A stretch of 39,978 nt of DNA, taken from Brochothrix campestris FSL F6-1037. GTDB taxonomy: Bacteria; Bacillota; Bacilli; Lactobacillales; Listeriaceae. The notes below the pieces were generated by a model. The model saw only the letters and a program-made list of their open reading frames with translations, searched no databases and had not been told where the DNA came from. The DNA lies in NCBI RefSeq assembly GCF_000525915.1, contig NZ_AODH01000047.1, forward strand, positions 1-39,978, written 5' to 3'. Below are positions 23,612 to 32,767 of this stretch, one piece after another (within the stretch, counting starts at the first letter, position 1; every line of letters starts with the position of its first letter). The position numbers and the translations under genes were made by a program.

Positions 23612-25507
23612 TTATTGCGCATATTGCGACAAGTATTCCCAGCGTTCAAGTGTCTGTTCGCTCTCTTTTTCAGCCGCTTCAATCGCTTCACTAATTTGTT
23701 GAGCCGCTGTATAATCCGCGCCTACCGCTTCTAATTGTTGACGTAAGTCTGTAACAGTCTCATCGAGTTGTTCAATTTTAGCTTCGATGCCATCCCACTC
23801 TTGTTGTTCTTTGTAGGTGAGGCTCTTTTTAATCGGTTCGTCCACTTGTTTTGTTTTCTTCGGTTTTGATCCGGCTGTTACCATTTTCTTTTTGTTCTCT
23901 GGTTTAACTGTGCCATACTCTTCTAACCACTCTGAATAGGTGCCTAAATACGGTGACACGCTACGATCTTCATTAAAGACCCACAATTTAGCCGCCACTT
24001 TATTGAGGAAATAGCGATCATGGGAAACGGCAATAACAGTTCCTGTGAAGGTTTCAAGGTAGTTTTCAAGCACTGTTAAGGTCGTTGTATCCAAATCGTT
24101 AGTCGGCTCATCCAGTAAGAGCACGTTCGGTTGTGTCATTAACAGTTTAAGAAGGTAGAGACGTCGCTTTTCGCCCCCTGATAAACTTTTAATTAGTTTT
24201 CCGTGTTCACTTGGTGGGAACAGGAACGTTTCAAGCAATTGTGACACACTGACGCGTTCACCCTCGGCATTGACGACTGATTGGGCAATTTCCTCTAAGA
24301 AGCTAATGATGCGTTTGCTATCATCCAAGCCTTCATTATGCTGTGTATAGTATGCGACACGTACCGTTTGACCGACTTTTAAGGTACCTGATTCAGGTGT
24401 CAAACGACTTGCCAACATGTTAAGCAAAGTCGTCTTGCCGGAGCCGTTAAAGCCGGTAATACCAATGCGGTCGCCATTTTGTACAATTGCTGAGAAATCA
24501 TGGAACAGCTCTTTATCATCGAATGTTTGACCGACATTCGATAGTTCGTAGACGTCTTTACCGAGGCGGCTTGTTTGGAGGCTAATGCTTAAGTCGACAT
24601 CCTCATCGGCATTTTTAACCACTTTTTCAATCTCCGAGAATCGGTCAATCCGTGCTTTTTGTTTCGTGCTACGTGCTTTAGCCCCTTGACGCATCCACGC
24701 TAGCTCATTGCGGTATAAATTGTTGGCCTTATTCATCTCACTGCGTTTTTGCTCTTCACGCAAGGCTTTATTTTCTAAATACACTTGATAATTACCATCG
24801 TAACGGTAGAGCTTTCCTTTATCGAGTTCAAAAATATGGTTCGTCGTTTGGTCGAGGAAATACCGGTCATGGGTAATCATTAACACTGCACCACGATAAT
24901 TTTTGAGCGTATCAGCGAGCCATTGAATCGACGGATAATCCAAGTGGTTGGTCGGTTCATCGAGTAATAATAAATCGGCTGGTTGTAATAACACTTGTGC
25001 GAGTCCTACGCGTTTAAGTTGGCCGCCTGATAGTTCACTAATTGATTGGTGAATGTTTTCAATGCCCAATTTGTTAAGGATCATTTCAGCACGGGTTTGT
25101 GTGTCCCAAGCGTTAGTTGATTCAACGGCTTCACTCGCCTTTTCAAACGCATGCTGCCATTTCTCATCTTCGGGATAAAGCATTAACCCATCCATCGCTG
25201 TTTGATACTGTTGCAAAGCGCGTAATTCAGGTGAATCCCCCACAAACATTTGCTGAATAATCGTTAAGTTATCATCCATTGATGGTTGTTGTTGTAAGTA
25301 ATGAATGCGGTAATCACGCGGATGCGTAATCTTCCCTGCATCTGGTGTATCGATGCCCGCAACCATTTTCATCAAGGTTGATTTTCCGGTGCCGTTAATA
25401 CCGAGCAAGCCACTGATTTCGCCTTCGTTCATGACAAACGAGAGGTCGTTAAAGAGGGCGCGTTCGCCGTATGTTTGTGATAACTTTTCAATTGTAATTT
25501 GTTTCAA
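23612..25507 (-). CDS. ABC-F family ATPase (Uup/YfmR-like)
   Basis: About 631 residues with two ABC ATPase domains and no membrane segments. Domain 1: Walker A GINGTGKST, signature LSGGQLKRVGLAQVL, Walker B LLLLDEPTNHLD. A charged linker (~240-310, rich in Lys/Arg/Glu) follows. Domain 2: GFNGSGKTT, LSGGEKRRLYLLKLL, LLLDEPTNDLD. The C-terminal ~70 residues form a coiled coil typical of the Uup/YfmR subgroup. ABC-F proteins bind the ribosome E site and rescue stalls or protect against antibiotics. A start at TTG 25507 (AAGG nine bases upstream, MKQITIEKL) is preferred to ATG 25516, which abuts the Shine-Dalgarno. It lies ~20-30 bases after fhs. Confidence 0.9.
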   Translation of the reverse strand: MKQITIEKLSQTYGERALFNDLSFVMNEGEISGLLGINGTGKSTLMKMVAGIDTPDAGKITHPRDYRIHYLQQQPSMDDNLTIIQQMFVGDSPELRALQQYQTAMDGLMLYPEDEKWQHAFEKASEAVESTNAWDTQTRAEMILNKLGIENIHQSISELSGGQLKRVGLAQVLLQPADLLLLDEPTNHLDYPSIQWLADTLKNYRGAVLMITHDRYFLDQTTNHIFELDKGKLYRYDGNYQVYLENKALREEQKRSEMNKANNLYRNELAWMRQGAKARSTKQKARIDRFSEIEKVVKNADEDVDLSISLQTSRLGKDVYELSNVGQTFDDKELFHDFSAIVQNGDRIGITGFNGSGKTTLLNMLASRLTPESGTLKVGQTVRVAYYTQHNEGLDDSKRIISFLEEIAQSVVNAEGERVSVSQLLETFLFPPSEHGKLIKSLSGGEKRRLYLLKLLMTQPNVLLLDEPTNDLDTTTLTVLENYLETFTGTVIAVSHDRYFLNKVAAKLWVFNEDRSVSPYLGTYSEWLEEYGTVKPENKKKMVTAGSKPKKTKQVDEPIKKSLTYKEQQEWDGIEAKIEQLDETVTDLRQQLEAVGADYTAAQQISEAIEAAEKESEQTLERWEYLSQYAQ

Positions 25508-25536
25508 TGTCAACATCCTTTTTTATCGTTTCATCC

Positions 25537-27212
25537 TTAGAAGAGCCCACTAATACGGCCACTATTATCAACATCCATGTCTAATGCAGCCGGGTGTTTT
25601 GGTAAACCTGGCATTGTCATCACGTCACCGGTTAAAGCCACGATAAAACCTGCGCCCATTTTAGGAACAAATTCGCGAATCGTGATGATGAAATCGGTTG
25701 GTCGACCGACACGTGTTGCATCATCGGACAATGAATATTGCGTTTTGGCCATACAGACTGGGTATTGATCCCATCCATGTTGTTTGAATTCGATTAATTG
25801 TTTGCGTGCTTTTGTTGTAAACTCGACGCCACTGCCGCCGTATACTTTTTGCACAATCGCTAAGATTTTTTCTTCAAGTGGTTGATTCGCTTCATAAATT
25901 GGACGGAAGGTACTGGTAGTGGTTTCGATTGCTTCAACCACTTTTGCTGCTAAGTCTAAGCCACCTGCACCCCCTTTTTCCCAAACTTCCGTCAATGAAT
26001 AATTGACGTTGTTAGCCTTGCACCAGTTTTCAAGTGCAGTCAGTTCGGCATCGCTGTCACCGCTAAAGCGGTTAATCGCTACCACAAACGGCACACCATA
26101 CTGTTGCACGGTTTCGATATGTTTCGTTAAGTTAGCAAAACCCGCTTCTAGTGCGGTCACATCTTCTTGCGCCAAGTTTGTTTTTAGTGCCCCACCGTGT
26201 AGTTTCAAGGCACGAATTGTTGCGACAATCACAATGGCATCAGGCGCTTTGCCAAGTTGAGGCACTTTAATATCTAAAAATTTCTCAGCACCAAGGTCGG
26301 CACCAAAGCCCGCTTCTGTAACCGTGTAATCGGCTAAATGGAGGCTGATTTTGTTGCCATAATACTGTTACAACCGTGGGCAATATTGGCAAATGGCCCA
26401 CCATGTACTAAGGCTGGTGTATGTTCGAGCGTCTGTACAAGATTTGGTTTCAATGCATCTTTTAAGAGGACGGTTAACGCCCCTTCAGCACCGATGTCTT
26501 TCGCTGTAATCGGTTGTTTAGCATAGTTATAACCAACGACAATCGCACCGATACGTCGTTTAAGGTCATCAATATCACGAGCTAGGCAAATGATGGCCAT
26601 TATTTCCGACGCCACAGTAATATCAAACCCATCTTGGCGAGGCACGCCTTGAAACGGCCCACCTAAGCCAATCACCACTTGGCGTAAGGCACGATCATTG
26701 AGATCGACCACTCGTTTCCATACGATACGACGGGCATCGATTTGACGTTCGTTACCTTGTTGGATATGGTTGTCTAACATCGCTGCTAAAAGGTTATTAG
26801 CTGAAGTAATCGCATGAAAATCACCTGTAAAATGCAGGTTGATGTCTTCCATTGGAATTACTTGAGCATAACCGCCACCTGTGGCACCACCTTTGAGGCC
26901 AAAGACAGGTCCGAGTGATGGCTCACGTAAGGCAATCATCGTTTGATGACCACTTTTCGTTAAGGCATCACCTAAGCCAACAGTAACGGTTGACTTGCCT
27001 TCGCCGGCGGCTGTTGGATTGATGGCGGTAACTAAAATCAGTTTTCCGGCTGTCGTTTCTTCTTCAATCCGCGTTAACGCGTCATATGTTAATTTCGCTT
27101 TATACTTACCGTAAAGTTCGAGATCGTCCTCACTTAAACCAACCTTTTTTGCTACCGCTAAAATCGAATCTAAATGAGCTTCTTGCGCAATTTGAATGTC
27201 TGATGCTACCAT
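25537..27212 (-). pseudogene. fhs: Formate-tetrahydrofolate ligase with a one-base frameshift
   Basis: The enzyme ligates formate to tetrahydrofolate using ATP, feeding purine synthesis. The N-terminal part starts at ATG 27212 (GGGGGA eight bases upstream) and shows [19 protein letters not shown] (ATP-binding), [20 protein letters not shown] and [18 protein letters not shown]. It breaks after NSIMATK. The sequence has AAAA at 26349-26352 on the coding strand where five A would continue [20 protein letters not shown] and join the C-terminal part ([21 protein letters not shown]) to the stop at 25537. Repaired, it is 558 residues, the normal length. All other conserved blocks look intact, so either the indel is very recent or it is a sequencing error. 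fhs is dispensable in many bacteria that have FolD. Confidence 0.9.
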
Positions 27213-27369
27213 GCTAAATTCCCCCATTGTTGTGTATTTTTAGTGAGCTTACAGGTGGTACATGTCTTACTTACGTCAGTCCTTCGAGCTACGTGCCAAT
27301 ACTAGTCGTACTGTTTAAGCATCCATCGTAGTGAGTCGTCCGTTCATAATACAAGTGTTGCCAACGCTG

Positions 27370-27416
27370 TTTCTAGTGGGTTTGATGATATGTTGCAACT
27401 GTTTCAGAAACAGTTG
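27370..27416 (-). promoter_or_regulatory. fhs promoter with overlapping 21-bp palindrome
   Basis: On the minus strand TTGCAA (27393-27398), 17 bp and TAGAAA (27370-27375) form a promoter. CAACTGTTTC-A-GAAACAGTTG (27396-27416) is a perfect 10-bp palindrome overlapping the upstream edge of the -35 box, the position of a repressor operator. Its TTTCAGAAA core resembles that of CodY sites, but the outer positions do not match. Confidence 0.5.
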
Positions 27417-27648
27417 GCTAATTTGCCAAGATAGCAACAGGTGTTGGTCTCAGTCGGCATTTCACTACTCTTCTATATTAACATGTATAAGCAGTAGATA
27501 AAACATAAATGGACGAATCTTCTGCTTTTAGCATCGGTCCTTTTCGTTCTCGCTTTAGCCTTCCATTCGTTCAAAAACAGTTTTTATGAAAGGAAAAACG
27601 GTTAAAATCACTTGTTTGAGCTCGTCTTTTTAATTTTATTTCAATCAA

Positions 27649-27657
27649 TGGTATAAT
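27649..27657 (+). promoter_or_regulatory. Extended -10 promoter of the glutaredoxin-like gene
   Basis: TGGTATAAT (27649-27657) is a perfect extended -10 element; the -35 position holds only TTTAAT. The start codon with AAGGAGGTG follows 27 bases later. Confidence 0.55.
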
Positions 27658-27684
27658 AACGATATTAAGCAAGGAGGTGTCATT

Positions 27685-27954
27685 ATGTCTAAAAATGTTT
27701 TAATGTTAACGCAAACTGTTTGTCCTTATTGCGATCGTGCCAAAGTTGTTTTAAACGGTGCACTTGAAGGCGACTATAACGACCATATCGAATTCATCAA
27801 CCGTGAGGATCAACCTGAACGTTTTGCTGAATTGCGTGCTAAATATGAATTTTTAACAGTACCAACATTTATCGATTTGACGACTGGCGACGTTTTAAGC
27901 GACTCTCAAGCCGCTACGATTGTGCCATTCATGGAAGAACATATCGCCTTATAA
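27685..27954 (+). CDS. Glutaredoxin/thioredoxin-fold redox protein
   Basis: An 89-residue protein with the active-site motif CPYC at residues 13-16 (LTQTVCPYCDRAKVVL) and the cis-Pro segment LTVPTFIDL, the two defining marks of glutaredoxin-like proteins. The GG pair typical of glutathione binding is absent, so its reductant may be thioredoxin reductase, bacillithiol or another thiol. AAGGAGGTG precedes ATG. It is monocistronic with its own promoter and terminator, and converges with mntR. Confidence 0.85.
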   Translation: MSKNVLMLTQTVCPYCDRAKVVLNGALEGDYNDHIEFINREDQPERFAELRAKYEFLTVPTFIDLTTGDVLSDSQAATIVPFMEEHIAL

Positions 27955-27955
27955 A

Positions 27956-27994
27956 AACAAAAAAGATAGCAATTATTGCTATCTTTTTTGTTTG
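27956..27994. terminator. Bidirectional terminator between the glutaredoxin-like gene and mntR
   Basis: ACAAAAAAGATAGCAAT and ATTGCTATCTTTTTTGT pair almost completely around a tiny loop, with A6 and T6 tracts on either side, suiting both converging genes. Confidence 0.9.
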
Positions 27995-27997
27995 CCT

Positions 27998-28407
27998 TTA
28001 TTTAGTTTCCTTATTTATAATAGCAGTTGTCACATCCGGGTGATTTTCCAGATAGGTTACGAGGTTGCCAATCGCATTAATCGAGTCCCAACTTAAGTGA
28101 TGTTCAATGCCTTCAACATCCTTATAGCTTGGTCTTTATCGACGCCAAGATTTAATAAAAAACGTTCTAATAACGCGTGACGTTCGACTAATTTTTTACC
28201 CATTTTTTTACCTTGAGGTGTTAAAATCAATCCACGGTATTTTTCATAAATAAGGTACGCATCCTTATCGAGCTTCTGAACCATTTTTGTAACAGAGGAC
28301 GGGTGTACATTTAAACTATCTGCTATATCTGAAACCCGGGCATAGCCTTTTTGTTCTATCAATAGATAAATTTGTTCTATATAATCTTCCATACTTGGCG
28401 TAGTCAT
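27998..28407 (-). pseudogene. mntR: MntR-type manganese-dependent repressor with a one-base frameshift
   Basis: A DtxR-family regulator that represses Mn uptake genes. The N-terminal winged helix is intact: [20 protein letters not shown], then [25 protein letters not shown]. The start at 28407 has GGAGGG seven bases upstream. After GVDKDQA a base is missing near 28130 (GCTATAAGG where GCTTATAAGG is expected). As written the protein ends after ~105 residues in a foreign tail. Repaired, it continues [20 protein letters not shown] to a stop at 27998, 136 residues in all, near the usual 142. The lost part includes Mn-ligating Glu/His residues (EGIEHH) and the dimer helices, so the unrepaired form should not respond to metal. 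Confidence 0.85.
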
Positions 28408-28444
28408 TAAAAATCCCTCCAATGCGATGATAACTTATACTAAT

Positions 28445-28473
28445 ATTGTACACCAATCAAAATGTTTTCGCAA
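28445..28473 (-). promoter_or_regulatory. Promoter of mntR
   Basis: On the minus strand TTGCGA (28468-28473), 17 bp and TACAAT (28445-28450) lie ~38 bases before the mntR start. Confidence 0.6.
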
Positions 28474-28546
28474 AGACAAACTTTTTCCTGCGAGTCAAAC
28501 AAAAGCTGACTTAGTCACATCGATTTGCTATAGTAAAAGCTAAAAG

Positions 28547-28575
28547 TTGACCTCGTTGTTAATTTAGGCTATATT
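28547..28575 (+). promoter_or_regulatory. Promoter of the cold shock gene
   Basis: TTGACC (28547-28552), exactly 17 bp and TATATT (28570-28575). The leader of ~55 bases ends in a strong ribosome site, GGGGAGG. Confidence 0.7.
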
Positions 28576-28636
28576 CGTAGTATAAAGTGGCTATCAATGA
28601 TATCCATTTATCGCTAAAATTGGGGAGGCTTTTATC

Positions 28637-28843
28637 ATGTATGTTGGTAAAGTAAAATGGTTCAATAATGAACAAGGCTACGGCTTTTTAGAAACTGATA
28701 AGGGTGACGATGTGTTTGTTCATTTTACAGCTATTCAAGTAGAAGGCTTTAAATCACTCGATGAAGGTCAAGCTGTCACCTTTGACATTATTGAAGGTAC
28801 CCGTGGCCCCCAAGCAGCTAATGTCATTAAAACCGATAATTAA
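28637..28843 (+). CDS. cspD: Cold shock protein (CspA/CspD family)
   Basis: A 68-residue single-domain RNA chaperone. RNP1 is [12 protein letters not shown] and RNP2 is DVFVHFTAI, both with the aromatic residues that stack on single-stranded nucleic acid; length is standard. Such proteins melt mRNA structure during cold shock or normal growth. It has a strong promoter and its own terminator. In Listeria a csp gene (cspD) occupies the same place between mntR and the RNase H-like gene, hence the symbol, which is inferred from gene order. Confidence 0.93.
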   Translation: MYVGKVKWFNNEQGYGFLETDKGDDVFVHFTAIQVEGFKSLDEGQAVTFDIIEGTRGPQAANVIKTDN

Positions 28844-28908
28844 ATACGTATGATGTGCCTTTGTCTGTATAGACGAGCGCAAATTCTCCATCTATATCAT
28901 ACCAGAAT

Positions 28909-28941
28909 GGCAGTGACTGGCGAAAGTCGGCTGCCTTTTTT
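28909..28941 (+). terminator. Terminator of the cold shock gene
   Basis: GGCAG (28909-28913) pairs with CTGCC (28931-28935), with inner GACT/AGTC pairing, followed by T6 (28936-28941). It lies 66 bases after the stop. Confidence 0.75.
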
Positions 28942-28959
28942 CATATGCTCTTGAAAATT

Positions 28960-29160
28960 CTGATGGAAACAATCGACAAGTTCGGTCGTTCCAATTTCTA
29001 CAGTTCTATCCAGGGGACTTCATTTTTATTCCTCCAGTTCCATCAGCTAACAGCTCGTAAATTTCAAGTTCTCTATTTGCGATGGTGAAAAATCGCAACG
29101 ACGGGAAATAGTCGCCTTTTTGCTTCCAAGTTGTTTGCTCCTACTGGGGGACTTCACTTT
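28960..29160 (-). ncRNA. Second copy of the structured repeat family (two units)
   Basis: Read on the minus strand, the block contains AAAAGTGAAGTCCCCC, AACTTGGAAGC, a GCGAC-TATTTCCC-GTCG hairpin, a TTGCGAT/ATCGCAA hairpin, then GAACTTGAAATTT and GAGCTGTT. The second unit opens GCTGATGGAACTGGAGGAA, identical over those 19 bases to the units at 19271 and 19391, and carries TGTAGAAATTGGAA. The two GGGGACTTCA marks (29013 and 29147 on +) give a 134-bp period. It fills the gap before the RNase H-like gene, running antisense to it. No protein is encoded. Confidence 0.58.
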
Positions 29161-29179
29161 TATTTTAGGAGGGGTTTTG

Positions 29180-29578
29180 ATGATCAAACTCTATGTCGAT
29201 GGTGCCAGTGCTGGCAATCCGGGGGCAAGTGGTGTCGGTGTCGTTATTTTGGTTAACGGCTCGCAGCGGCAATTGAGTCACGCACTTGGCTGTCACAACA
29301 ATCACGAGGCAGAATTTTTGGCTGTGATTTGGGGACTCGAACAATGCCAAGACTTTGGCACCAATCACACGCTCCAGCTCTGCTCTGATTCACAAGCCGT
29401 CATTGCTGCAATTAATAAACGCTACGCTAAAAAAGCACCATATGCCGACTACATAGACCGCATTTTAACGCTACTTGATGCCTATCCACTTGTGTTTTGT
29501 ACGTGGTTACCACGGGCACAAAATAAGAAAGCTGATCAATTGGCGCGTTCAGCCATCAACACACTAAAAAAACCGTAA
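29180..29578 (+). CDS. RNase HI family protein
   Basis: A 132-residue protein with the RNase H fold. All four metal-binding acids of the DEDD set are present: Asp in KLYVDGASAGNPG, Glu in NNHEAEFLAV, Asp in QLCSDSQAVI, and Asp in QNKKADQLARSA. It should cleave RNA in RNA-DNA hybrids, though proteins of this YpeP-like group are not always active. ATG at 29180 has AGGAGGGG just upstream; a longer frame from 29120 would run through that site. It converges with the small membrane protein gene at a shared terminator. Confidence 0.88.
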   Translation: MIKLYVDGASAGNPGASGVGVVILVNGSQRQLSHALGCHNNHEAEFLAVIWGLEQCQDFGTNHTLQLCSDSQAVIAAINKRYAKKAPYADYIDRILTLLDAYPLVFCTWLPRAQNKKADQLARSAINTLKKP

Positions 29579-29611
29579 CAGCCACCTATTCAGGTGCTGT
29601 TACGGTTTTTT
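29565..29611. terminator. Bidirectional terminator between the RNase H-like and YrvL-like genes
   Basis: CCGTAACAG and CTGTTACGG pair with an ACCT/AGGT extension and one bulge, flanked by A6 and T6. The stop codons of both converging genes lie in the stem region. Confidence 0.9.
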
Positions 29612-29968
29612 ATCGTCCAATGCATATTCGAAGGCTGCAAAAAGCAGCCCAACAATCACAAGCGTCAGTGGCGTTAACTCAACCGATGACATTAAATAAT
29701 CGGCGCAGACAATTGTAACCGTATTTTCAATAACATACCAAATCACACGCCAGCGGCGGCCAACGAAACGACCGATGGCTTGAAACGGAAGATAGGTTAA
29801 AAGGTCAAGAAGAACAACCAAGCCAATAAAGGCTACCATTGCACCCTTTGATTCATACTTGATGCCTGCAAAATTCAAAACACCTAACATTAAACCAAAA
29901 ATAAGAGCACCGAGTAGTAAAACGATGACAATCACAATGGCTACTTCAAACAGTTTCTCTCGTTTCAC
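29600..29968 (-). CDS. Four-helix small membrane protein, possibly YrvL family
   Basis: A 122-residue, very hydrophobic protein with about four membrane helices (~8-30, 42-62, 76-92, 97-115) and a charged DDKKP end. GIKYESKGAMVAFIGLVVLLDLLTYLPFQAI resembles the YrvL regulatory membrane family of Firmicutes, but this is from memory and tentative. It lies 13 bases after the exonuclease gene on the same strand. Confidence 0.72.
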   Translation of the reverse strand: MKREKLFEVAIVIVIVLLLGALIFGLMLGVLNFAGIKYESKGAMVAFIGLVVLLDLLTYLPFQAIGRFVGRRWRVIWYVIENTVTIVCADYLMSSVELTPLTLVIVGLLFAAFEYALDDKKP

Positions 29969-29981
29969 AATAGCCTCCTAA

Positions 29982-30863
29982 TTAAGCGAGTAATTTGGCC
30001 AATTCACGTCGCACCACTTTCAAACCATAATAATCACAAATACCTAAACTGTCTTCACTAAAGCCACGGTAAAATAAATCGGCTAAATTGACAGTAATCG
30101 GCACCTTAATATGAATTTCAGCCAACTGTAATGACATTTTCAACATTTCGAGATCGGTTTGAATTTTTGTCATCTGCCCTTTTGGTAGTTCTGTGACATG
30201 ATCAATCACAGTTTTTACATCACCGTATGTTTTGATTAAGGTTGTGGCTGTTTTTTCACCGATACCCTTAACGCCAGGATAACCGTCGGCTGTATCCCCC
30301 ATAAACGCTTTTAAGTCGATTAATTGTTTAGGTTGGATTTCCCATTCGTTCACAAATGTGATGGGATCATATTTTTTATAGTTGCCATAGCCCTTTTGTA
30401 AAATCCAAACATCGGTATCAGTATCGACAAGTTGTAAAATATCTTTATCGCCCGTCACGATTGTCGTATGCACACCTTCGTGGCGGTAATGATCAGCTAG
30501 GGTTCCTAAACAATCATCCGCCTCATAGCCTTGGCAACTAATGTTAACAAAACCGAGGGCATCTGCAATTTCCTTCGCATAATCAAACTGTGGAATTAAT
30601 TCGGCTGGCGGTGCAGAACGATGTGCCTTGTACTCGCCCCACATCTCATTGCGGAACGTGCCGCCTCCTAAATCCCAACAAACCCCCACATAATCCGATT
30701 GATGCTCATCAATTGCGGTTAAAAGATGTTTCACAAAACCTTGCACACCATTAGTCGGCACGCCGGCCTCGTTATACATAAATTGGTTTGAAACTGCTGT
30801 GGCATAAAAGGCGCGGAATAGTAACGCCATCCCATCGACCAACAGTACTTTTTTCTTTTCCAA
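29982..30863 (-). CDS. ypcP: 5'-3' exonuclease (YpcP-like, PolI N-terminal-type FEN)
   Basis: A 293-residue flap/5'-exonuclease. Acidic metal-binding residues lie in LLVDGMALLFRAFYA, QGYEADDCLGTLA and TIVTGDKDILQLVD. The helical arch includes FRNEMWGEYKAHRSAPP. The helix-hairpin-helix DNA-binding motif is GVKGIGEKTATTLIKTYG. Such stand-alone proteins remove RNA primers during Okazaki fragment processing, overlapping the 5' domain of PolI. In Listeria its neighbour is likewise the RNase H-like gene, another primer-removal enzyme. Confidence 0.93.
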   Translation of the reverse strand: MEKKKVLLVDGMALLFRAFYATAVSNQFMYNEAGVPTNGVQGFVKHLLTAIDEHQSDYVGVCWDLGGGTFRNEMWGEYKAHRSAPPAELIPQFDYAKEIADALGFVNISCQGYEADDCLGTLADHYRHEGVHTTIVTGDKDILQLVDTDTDVWILQKGYGNYKKYDPITFVNEWEIQPKQLIDLKAFMGDTADGYPGVKGIGEKTATTLIKTYGDVKTVIDHVTELPKGQMTKIQTDLEMLKMSLQLAEIHIKVPITVNLADLFYRGFSEDSLGICDYYGLKVVRRELAKLLA

Positions 30864-30894
30864 AGATAGTCACTTCCTTTACGATTAAACGACT

Positions 30895-30935
30895 GATAGC
30901 CAGATTATGACACTGATCGTATCAACCTGGCTATC
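30895..30935. terminator. Hairpin between xpt and ypcP, possible terminator
   Basis: GATAGCCAG (30895-30903) pairs with CTGGCTATC (30927-30935). There is no clear T run on the minus strand, so it may only slow transcription or protect the RNA end. It lies 14 bases after the xpt stop. Confidence 0.5.
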
Positions 30936-30948
30936 TCGCTCATTCTAT

Positions 30949-31542
<594 letters not shown>

Positions 31543-31564
31543 CTATAGATTGAATTTATCTTTT

Positions 31565-31592
31565 ATTATATCATAAACGACATGCGTTTGAA
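31565..31592 (-). promoter_or_regulatory. Promoter of xpt
   Basis: On the minus strand TTCAAA (31587-31592), 16 bp and TATAAT (31565-31570) lie ~35 bases before the start. The leader is too short to hold a riboswitch. Confidence 0.55.
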
Positions 31593-31597
31593 TAGAT

Positions 31598-31621
31598 ACT
31601 AACGCAATAAGGGGCGTTAGT
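31598..31621. repeat. Palindrome upstream of the xpt promoter
   Basis: ACTAACGC (31598-31605) and GCGTTAGT (31614-31621), a perfect 8-bp inverted repeat with an eight-base centre, ends five bases from the -35 box. It could be an operator for a purine-responsive regulator. It does not match the PurR box that I know. Confidence 0.45.
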
Positions 31622-31678
31622 GCACTATGCCGTTTCGAGAAATGCACAACAAAACACCCAACAGCTTCGCTTTCAGCA

Positions 31679-31722
31679 AAAAAACCGTGCGTTCTTCCTA
31701 CTTAAAGAAGAGTCACGGTTTA
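31679..31722 (-). terminator. Terminator of ilvE
   Basis: AAACCGTG and CACGGTTT arms with an inner CTCTTC/GAA(G)A pairing form a hairpin ending in T7 on the minus strand, about 25 bases after the aminotransferase stop. Confidence 0.8.
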
Positions 31723-31744
31723 CTTATCATAAATAAAAAAGTTC

Positions 31745-32767
31745 CTAGTTAACTTTAACAATCCAATCGGCTGGTGCTTCTACATCACCGTATTGGATAC
31801 CAACGAGCTCATCGTATAATCTTTTTGTAATCGGACCAACCTCAGTCTCAGAATAAAAGACATGGAAATCATCGCCATGTTGGATGCCGCCAATTGGAGA
31901 AATAACAGCCGCTGTCCCACAGGCACCTGCTTCTTTGAATTCTGCTAAGTCAGCAATTGCAACCTTACGCTCAGTTGCTTTTAACCCAAGACGATGCTCT
32001 GCTAAATAAAGCAACGAATATTTTGTAATACTCGGTAAAATCGATGGCGATAACGGGGTCACAAATTCATCGTTTGCCGTAATACCGAAGAAGTTAGCGG
32101 CACCGACTTCTTCAATGTAAGTGTGGGTCGCAGGATCCAAGTAAATCGCATCACTGAATTTGCGCTCATGTGCTTCTTTACCCGCAATAAAACTAGCTGC
32201 ATAATTACCACCCACTTTAGCAGCACCAGTCCCATTAGGAGCAGCACGGTCATAGCTTGATACAACAAAATTAGTCGGAGTTAAACCACCTGCAAAATAA
32301 GGGCCCACTGGCATGCAGAAGATTGAGAAGATATATTCTGAAGCTGGGCTCACACCGATATTGTCACCGACACCAATTAAGTAGGGACGGAGATAAAGTG
32401 AGCCTCCTGTGCCATACGGTGGAATGTATGCTTCATTTGCTTTTACTACCGCACGACAGGCTTCAACAAATACGTCTGTTGGTACTTCTGGCATTAATAA
32501 ACGCTGACAGCTTTGTTGCATACGAACAGCATTTCGATCTGGTCGGAATAAATTAATCGAACCATCTTTGCAACGGTATGCCTTTAAGCCCTCGAAACAT
32601 TGTTGACCATAATGCAAAGCCGGCGATCCTTCAGAAATCGTCACGGTGTTGTCGCTTGTGAGTTCACCAGCATCCCATTGTCCGTCTTTATAGTTCGATC
32701 GGAAACGGTAGTCTGTTTTAATATAGTTAAATCCTAGATTGTTAAAATCAATGTCTTTTGCACTCAT
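31745..32767 (-). CDS. ilvE: Branched-chain amino acid aminotransferase (class IV PLP)
   Basis: The 340-residue enzyme transfers the amino group between Leu/Ile/Val and 2-oxoglutarate. It is of the BCAT II length and type: LHYGQQCFEGLKAYRCKDG, LYLRPYLIGV, and NGTGAAKVGGNYAAS with the PLP-binding Lys, then EVGAANFFGI and GACGTAAVISPIG. GGTGGGG precedes ATG. No ilv or leu synthesis genes are nearby, so it may serve degradation (precursors of branched fatty acids or flavour compounds) as well as synthesis. Confidence 0.94.
   Translation of the reverse strand: MSAKDIDFNNLGFNYIKTDYRFRSNYKDGQWDAGELTSDNTVTISEGSPALHYGQQCFEGLKAYRCKDGSINLFRPDRNAVRMQQSCQRLLMPEVPTDVFVEACRAVVKANEAYIPPYGTGGSLYLRPYLIGVGDNIGVSPASEYIFSIFCMPVGPYFAGGLTPTNFVVSSYDRAAPNGTGAAKVGGNYAASFIAGKEAHERKFSDAIYLDPATHTYIEEVGAANFFGITANDEFVTPLSPSILPSITKYSLLYLAEHRLGLKATERKVAIADLAEFKEAGACGTAAVISPIGGIQHGDDFHVFYSETEVGPITKRLYDELVGIQYGDVEAPADWIVKVN

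Larger units (their letters stand above)
27213..27684. other. Divergent intergenic region between fhs and the glutaredoxin-like gene
   Basis: About 470 bases with no supported gene. It holds the fhs promoter and a palindrome (27370-27416) and the extended -10 promoter of the plus-strand gene near its right end. A leader of ~150 bases precedes fhs. I looked for the ZTP (pfl) riboswitch often found before fhs and did not find its conserved segments. Confidence 0.5.

Noticed and set aside
27213-27684. ZTP (pfl) riboswitch before fhs
   Set aside because: None of the conserved GGNCGUGA or CCGCCUGGGCA-like segments could be found in the leader.
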